This document shows positions 8,974 through 13,187 of a stretch of 13,187 nucleotides of DNA, piece by piece. The stretch comes from Willaertia magna (taxonomy: Eukaryota > Heterolobosea > Eutetramitea > Acrasida > Naegleriidae): the NCBI GenBank assembly GCA_902984215.1, contig CADWAF010000313.1, positions 1 through 13,187 on the forward strand, given 5' to 3'. Position 1 is the first letter of the stretch. Every line of letters begins with the position of its first letter. The notes below the pieces were generated by a model. It had not been told where the DNA came from. It saw nothing but the letters and a program-made list of their open reading frames with translations, and made no database searches. Position numbers and translations under genes: made by a program.

Positions 8974-9253
8974 TTATCCTACCAACAATGATATTAATAT
9001 TACAACAATATTTACTAAAATTAAAGGTATTCTTAATAATGTTCTTACAGCATGTAATAGATTAATTATTTTAGATTTAATACTTTCTTCTCCTGCAACT
9101 TCCGGACGATAACCAAATCCAACTTTGAAATATTAAAATTGATTTCCATTTGAATTCTGATCACTTACTTCTTCTCAAAAATCTTTCTTCATTCAAAACT
9201 GCAACAGAATTTATGAGTAAAACAATAATCTTAATCAGAGTCCACAAAGACAT
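8974..9253 (-). CDS. YOS1: YOS1 / IER3IP1, small ER-Golgi membrane protein, two exons
   Basis: Exons 9253-9169 and 9122-8974 (minus) around a 46-nt GTAAGT..CAAAG intron (9168-9123), phase 1; 77 residues and TAA. The N-terminal helix ends LLINSVAVLNEERFLRR, the family's NAIAVLxEERFL signature. It is followed by IGFGYRP, then SIKSKIINLLHAVRTLLRIP and a C-terminal membrane helix (LILVNIVVILISLLVG). Length (77) and order agree with animal IER3IP1 and yeast Yos1, at just over 80 residues. In yeast Yos1 works with Yip1 and Yif1 in COPII-dependent ER-to-Golgi transport; that role here is inferred. The gene is easy to miss because neither exon is a long open frame. Its stop lies 2 bp from that of the converging coiled-coil gene, so the 3' UTRs must overlap. 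Confidence 0.93.
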
Positions 9254-9418
9254 TTTTATGGTTTGGGCTTAAAACAGATTTTGCTTCGTCACCAAATAAT
9301 TTTTATGCAGTACACCAGGTTCGAACCCATGCTTGCATTGTTTGTGTTATCAGAATTACAAAATGTTTATTTAAAAAAACTTTTAAGAAAAGTTCTATCA
9401 TTTTTAAAAATAACTTTT
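9254..9418. other. Short spacer holding the YOS1 leader and the 3' end of the upstream gene
   Basis: 165 bp between two minus-strand genes. It contains a 10-bp perfect palindrome GGTTCGAACC (9318-9327), which resembles a tRNA B box, though no tRNA fold surrounds it. It also has a small hairpin, AACTTTT-aag-AAAAGTT (9378-9394), just beyond the stop of the 291-residue gene. No coding signal seen. Confidence 0.45.
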
Positions 9419-10294
9419 TTAATCATTATTAATTTTAAAATCTAAATCATTACTCAATTTAACTCTCTTTAAATTTTCTCTAAAATTTTCAACTCGCTTC
9501 TTTTTCTTTAATTCCCTTAAATCCATTTCCTTTTTCATTTTAAAATAAGTTTTACATTTTTCTTGATAAGATTCACTTTCATTATGTTTAGAAAATGAAT
9601 TAAATCTCAATAACATTGCATGTTCACCAATTACACAACTATTTAAATTATTGTAATCCATTTCTTTATAGTTTACAATTTGTTCTTTATATTTTTCTTC
9701 AAAATTAATTGTTGTATTATTAACGTCAATTTCATTTGCTGTTTTTTGTTTAATATTATAAACAACATTATCCTTTACAATAATTACACCAAAATCATTT
9801 GTATCTTCACCAATATAATTAATTTTACCATTTACAATAAAACCTTCAGGTTTTAACACAACGTTAATAATATAAACTAACCAATCAACATAAAACTTTT
9901 CATTACCGTCCCATTCCAACACATTTTCTTCTTTATTATAACACCATTGACACCATAAACTTGGTTGACATAAAGGCGGTGAATCATAATTTGAACATAA
10001 CAAATCGTTATGGTCAGAAAAACTAATATCTGTAAAAAGTCTATAACTCCATTCTAATGGATTTGGATATTTTTCTAAAACAGTAGTTAAATTTGGATTG
10101 TAAAATTCAGCTTCTACACCGTAAAGTTGAATAATTTCTTCAATTGTTTTCTTTTCTTTTTTTACAATTTCTTCTAAATTATATTGAATTCTTCTTGTTA
10201 AGCTTAGGATTTGAATTTGTTGTAATGCTTTTAGATTTGTAGCCAAATTTTTATTTAAATTAAATTTTCCTTCAAATTCTGTTGGGTAGTCCAT
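9419..10294 (-). CDS. Uncharacterised 291-residue protein with a Trp/Cys-rich core
   Basis: A single-exon frame, ATG at 10294 to TAA; an in-frame TAA lies 15 bp upstream of the ATG, so the start is well fixed unless an upstream exon exists. Residues about 30-60 are helical and basic. About 75-120 holds NPLEWSYRLF, then SPPLCQPSLWCQWCYN, with four cysteines between 100 and 118. The core at about 127-180 reads EWDGNEKFYVDWLVYIINVV, then KPEGFIVNGKINYIGEDTND and GVIIVKDNVV, patterned like a compact conserved alpha/beta unit. Residues about 257-280 are highly charged and basic (RELKKKKRVENFRENLKRVK), which could be a nuclear signal. There is no signal peptide or membrane segment. The core feels like a recurrent unnamed family in amoebae and some bacteria, but I cannot name a domain and assign no function. 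The start overlaps the end of the RCC1/EGF frame by 23 bp on the same strand. Confidence 0.8.
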   Translation of the reverse strand: MDYPTEFEGKFNLNKNLATNLKALQQIQILSLTRRIQYNLEEIVKKEKKTIEEIIQLYGVEAEFYNPNLTTVLEKYPNPLEWSYRLFTDISFSDHNDLLCSNYDSPPLCQPSLWCQWCYNKEENVLEWDGNEKFYVDWLVYIINVVLKPEGFIVNGKINYIGEDTNDFGVIIVKDNVVYNIKQKTANEIDVNNTTINFEEKYKEQIVNYKEMDYNNLNSCVIGEHAMLLRFNSFSKHNESESYQEKCKTYFKMKKEMDLRELKKKKRVENFRENLKRVKLSNDLDFKINND

Positions 10295-13187
10295 TAAATT
10301 GTTTATTATTTACGTTTTGGTCGCGTGCGTGTTCAAAAACTGTTTTATTTTTTTTTATTGTTTTGTAACCCTGCATGGTTTGCTTGAGCGAAGAACGGCC
10401 GGTTTCTTCTGTTGTAAAAGAAGAAGAAATTGAACTACCAAGAATAAGATTTCCAACAGCATCTTCAACGATATTTGTCATTTCAAAATTTTGTGTACTA
10501 TTTGTTAAATAAGTTGACCACAATAAATTACCGTTATTAGAATCTAATCTCATTATAAACGTATTATATTGAGAGTTTTCTAAAACCTTAAAAACTGTAT
10601 TGTTATAGGTAAATTTATCCTTATAAAATCCATTAACGTGTAACTCTCCTCTGCGATCTAAAAACATGTTTTTCACAACGATTTGGTTTTCATAAGAACC
10701 AAAACGAATCTCCCAAACAAGTTGTTGATCGTGTGACAGCTTTCTAATAATTCCATCTATTCTTCCATAAAAATAACTTGTCCCGTCACTAAACGTTCCA
10801 TAAATAAAACCTGCTAAATAGTATTCATTTGTGTTTTGATTTGCAATAAGAGAAAAAGGTTCACCAAATATGTCATGAGCCTTAGCTGTGATATTGCCTG
10901 ACATAGAAACGTTAAGAGTGAATATTTGAGAAATATAGCCATATTTGGGGTTATATGTAAATAAATTCTTTAGAATAAGAGTTTTTGTGTCTTGTTTTAA
11001 TGTCATATTATTTCCAGTAAGATAACCGACAACAAAGATGAATGGTTCTCCACTAAGAGTGCTTCCTAAGGTAACATCTCTAAAACTACATTTTCCCTTG
11101 TCAGTTGTAAGTTCTGTATCAAAACGAACAGTTTCCACTTGATTGTTGAAAGGAACATCAAATGCCATTAATCTACAATCTCCATTATTAGAATCATTAG
11201 TTCTTTTATCAATTGTGACTATCACAGTATCTTTGTTATTAGAGATATCTTCTTTAACAATAATATTAGTTGGCACTTGAACTTTGGTTTCTTCATTTTC
11301 GAAAATAAATTTAGCCCAAACGCACTCTCCAGTTGTACTATTTAACTTTGAAATAACACTGACCACAACTGGATCAGTTTGTGCAGTTGAAGATATAACA
11401 ATACTTCTTTCACAATTCTTCCTTAGTTGATGCTAATTGTAAATCAATTTTTGAAATAAAATTATTTGGAGTGCCAACAACATCACTAAAAACAAATTCT
11501 TGTTTTGAAATAACTTTTTCATAATCAACATTAATTTCACATTGATTTCCTTTAAAACCTTCTTTACATTTACAATTATTGTAACCAACACACTCTCCAT
11601 TACTGCCACTACACACTTTTGACTTGTCAGTATTCCAAATGCCATGACATTGAAATAATTCACATTGTATACCGTAATAATTTGCGTCACACATACAAAC
11701 GTCATTTAAAACGCAACTACCTCTTCCATTACCACAAACCTTTGTTGTGTCATTTGCTGCAACGTTATAACATTTATACTGTGGAATACATAATGTACTT
11801 TTCATTGGATCTGCAAGGAAATCTCCCGAACAAGTACTTCTATAAGGGATAATGAAAATGGAATCTCCTTTCTTTGAAACGCCAAATTTCCAAATCTTAT
11901 TGGTTTGTCTTGGGATTGCTATTCTGTTAAATTTGACACCTGTCACTTCTGAATATTTTCCGTTATTGATAAAATAATTATTTCCTATATTAATGGCTGG
12001 ATTGTAATTAATATTATCTTGTACAATGTTATTAAATAAGTTATATTTCTTAAATACTTCATGATCTTTTAAGGATTGATAGTTATTGTAATTACCACAG
12101 GCGTATAAATTACCATCTTTTTGTAAAGTAAATAAAATATTTAATTTTGATATTTCAATTTGATTAATTAAATTATTTGTATAATCGTTATTTCTATAAA
12201 TTAAAATTGGTGTAAAAGTGTCAAAATAATTTGTCAGGTTTTGTAAACAAGGATGAGTTGTAACATTACCAAAAGCATAAATATTTTCCTTATTAGATTT
12301 TAATACACAAATAAAATTAGAATGTGACAATAACAATTTTTCCTCTTCATTATTATCATTTAATGATAAACATTTATAATCTGTAATTAATTCACTATTA
12401 GGTAAGGTAACTTCATAATTATAATTTTTACCAAAAATTAGTAAACTTCCTGTACTTATTTTTAATAAAAATAAACGATATTTTGTAACGAAACACATTT
12501 GAACATCAATTTCGTTATTATTGTAAAATAATGTGTGATTAAATTTATAGTTTTGTAAAATATTAGGATCATTGTCAGGTTTGTTTTGTAAAATAAAATT
12601 AATTAAACCTGATGTTTCCACTGACACAGTTTGATCTGACAAGTCAAGAACTAATTTACAACTGGAATATTGATTAAAATCAACATCTAACACAATCTTA
12701 TTATCACTTTTATATTTTGTGTATTCTGTCACCGTTGCGTTCATTGTGTCATTTAAACCTAAATTATTAAAAGTATTTACACCCTTCGCAAATAGCGTAT
12801 TATTCCAAGTTAAAATTCCTCTCGCATATTCATCTCCAATAATTTTAATTCCCTTCTTTTCATCTGGACCATTACTTCCCAATATTGGAGAAAAATAAAT
12901 GTTATTTCCATTATTAGAAATGTCACCTAAACCATACATTACTCCATTAAAATCTACAAACAATGTATAATTTTCAAATAGTTTAATATCCACTACTAAT
13001 ATCTTTGTATCTGGATAACTTGTATTTTTAGGTAAGCCCGTAATTATATTGCCAGCAGTTGCTTCATCTAATTGTCCGTGTACATTATTTCCAAAGAAAA
13101 AACTGTTATATGGTGGTAGATTTGAATAATCTAGATCACAGGTATTTTCTTTTTTACAAACGGTATTTGAAAAGTATGGTTTGAAAC
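10272..13187 (-). CDS. RCC1-EGF-EGF-beta-propeller protein, 5' end outside window, frame change near 11410
   Basis: The first frame enters at 13187 and runs 591 codons to TGA at 11410. It has degenerate RCC1-type repeats: FFFGNNVHGQLDEATAG, VMYGLGDISNNG, LFAKGVNTFNNLGLND, LLIFGKN, IYAFGN and LYACGNYN. Two six-cysteine EGF-like domains follow, about 11772-11662 (ending CMCDANYYGIQC) and 11649-11539 (ending CKCKEGFKGNQC), then NNFISKIDLQLAS. The second frame, open from 11432 to TGA at 10272, continues with matching protein: VISKLNSTTGECVWAKF and blade-like repeats FIFVVGYLTG, YYLAGFIYGTFSDG and LHVNGFYKDKF. They are joined either by a 55-nt GTGAAA..GTCAG intron (11413-11359) or across a 1-nt frameshift. 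Many NxS/T sites and disulphide domains imply an exported or surface protein; the signal peptide would be off-window. After LILGSSISSSFTTEE the propeller stops, and the last ~45 residues are basic and unlike a blade or membrane anchor, so the 3' end may be truncated or mis-joined. Binding role unknown. Confidence 0.7.

Noticed and set aside
9318..9327. GGTTCGAACC, resembling the B box/T loop of a tRNA gene
   Set aside because: On neither strand do the flanks form a five-base T stem, an acceptor stem or an anticodon arm at the right spacing. It is a short palindrome only.
9263..9445. 60-codon plus-strand frame in the YOS1 leader spacer
   Set aside because: No family signal, AT-rich, and it runs into the antisense of the 291-residue gene.
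11433..11705. 90-codon minus-strand frame across the EGF region
   Set aside because: A shifted frame of the EGF-coding DNA; the six-cysteine spacing of both EGF domains exists only in the frame used.

Overview
This is eukaryotic nuclear DNA: strongly AT-rich, gene-dense, on both strands, with very short GT..AG introns (39-54 nt where I could reconstruct them) and A-rich leaders directly before start codons. The combination of RCC1-type repeats, EGF-like domains and a beta-propeller-like region in one large protein, with such compact gene spacing, suggests a free-living amoeboflagellate of the heterolobosean kind (Naegleria and relatives). That placement is inference; no rRNA or other marker is present.

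Layout: (1) 1-961, minus: the first 320 codons of an MRG15/Eaf3-type chromatin reader, cut by the left window edge. (2) 1016-4346, minus: a five-exon gene for the exocyst subunit SEC5, 1055 residues when spliced, ending only 54 bp before the MRG start codon. (3) 4347-4830: the divergent spacer between SEC5 and the next gene, with two small repeats. (4) 4831-5523, plus: an unrecognised 230-residue protein with two membrane segments and a four-cysteine loop. (5) 5524-6011: no firm gene, but unexplained coding-like patches on the minus strand. (6) 6012-6257, plus: a small proline-rich single-pass membrane protein whose only usable start is followed at codon 3 by TGA. (7) 6521-8971, plus: an eight-exon coiled-coil protein of about 712 residues, including a probable 18-nt microexon. 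(8) 8974-9253, minus: a two-exon gene for YOS1/IER3IP1 (77 residues), a small ER-Golgi protein; its stop codon lies 2 bp from the stop of the converging coiled-coil gene. (9) 9419-10294, minus: a 291-residue protein of unknown function with a conserved-looking core. (10) 10272-13187, minus: a large RCC1-EGF-EGF-beta-propeller protein, open at the right edge, with an unresolved frame change near 11410 and an abrupt C-terminus overlapping the next gene.

The genes do not form a pathway. SEC5 (exocyst tethering at the plasma membrane) and YOS1 (ER-Golgi vesicle traffic) both serve secretion, but nothing indicates a functional cluster. The points most worth a second look are the in-frame TGA of the small membrane protein (selenocysteine, recoding, decay or base error), the frame break in the RCC1/EGF gene, the microexon, and the minus-strand patches at 5531-6000. 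I see no mobile element, CRISPR array, rRNA or tRNA gene.
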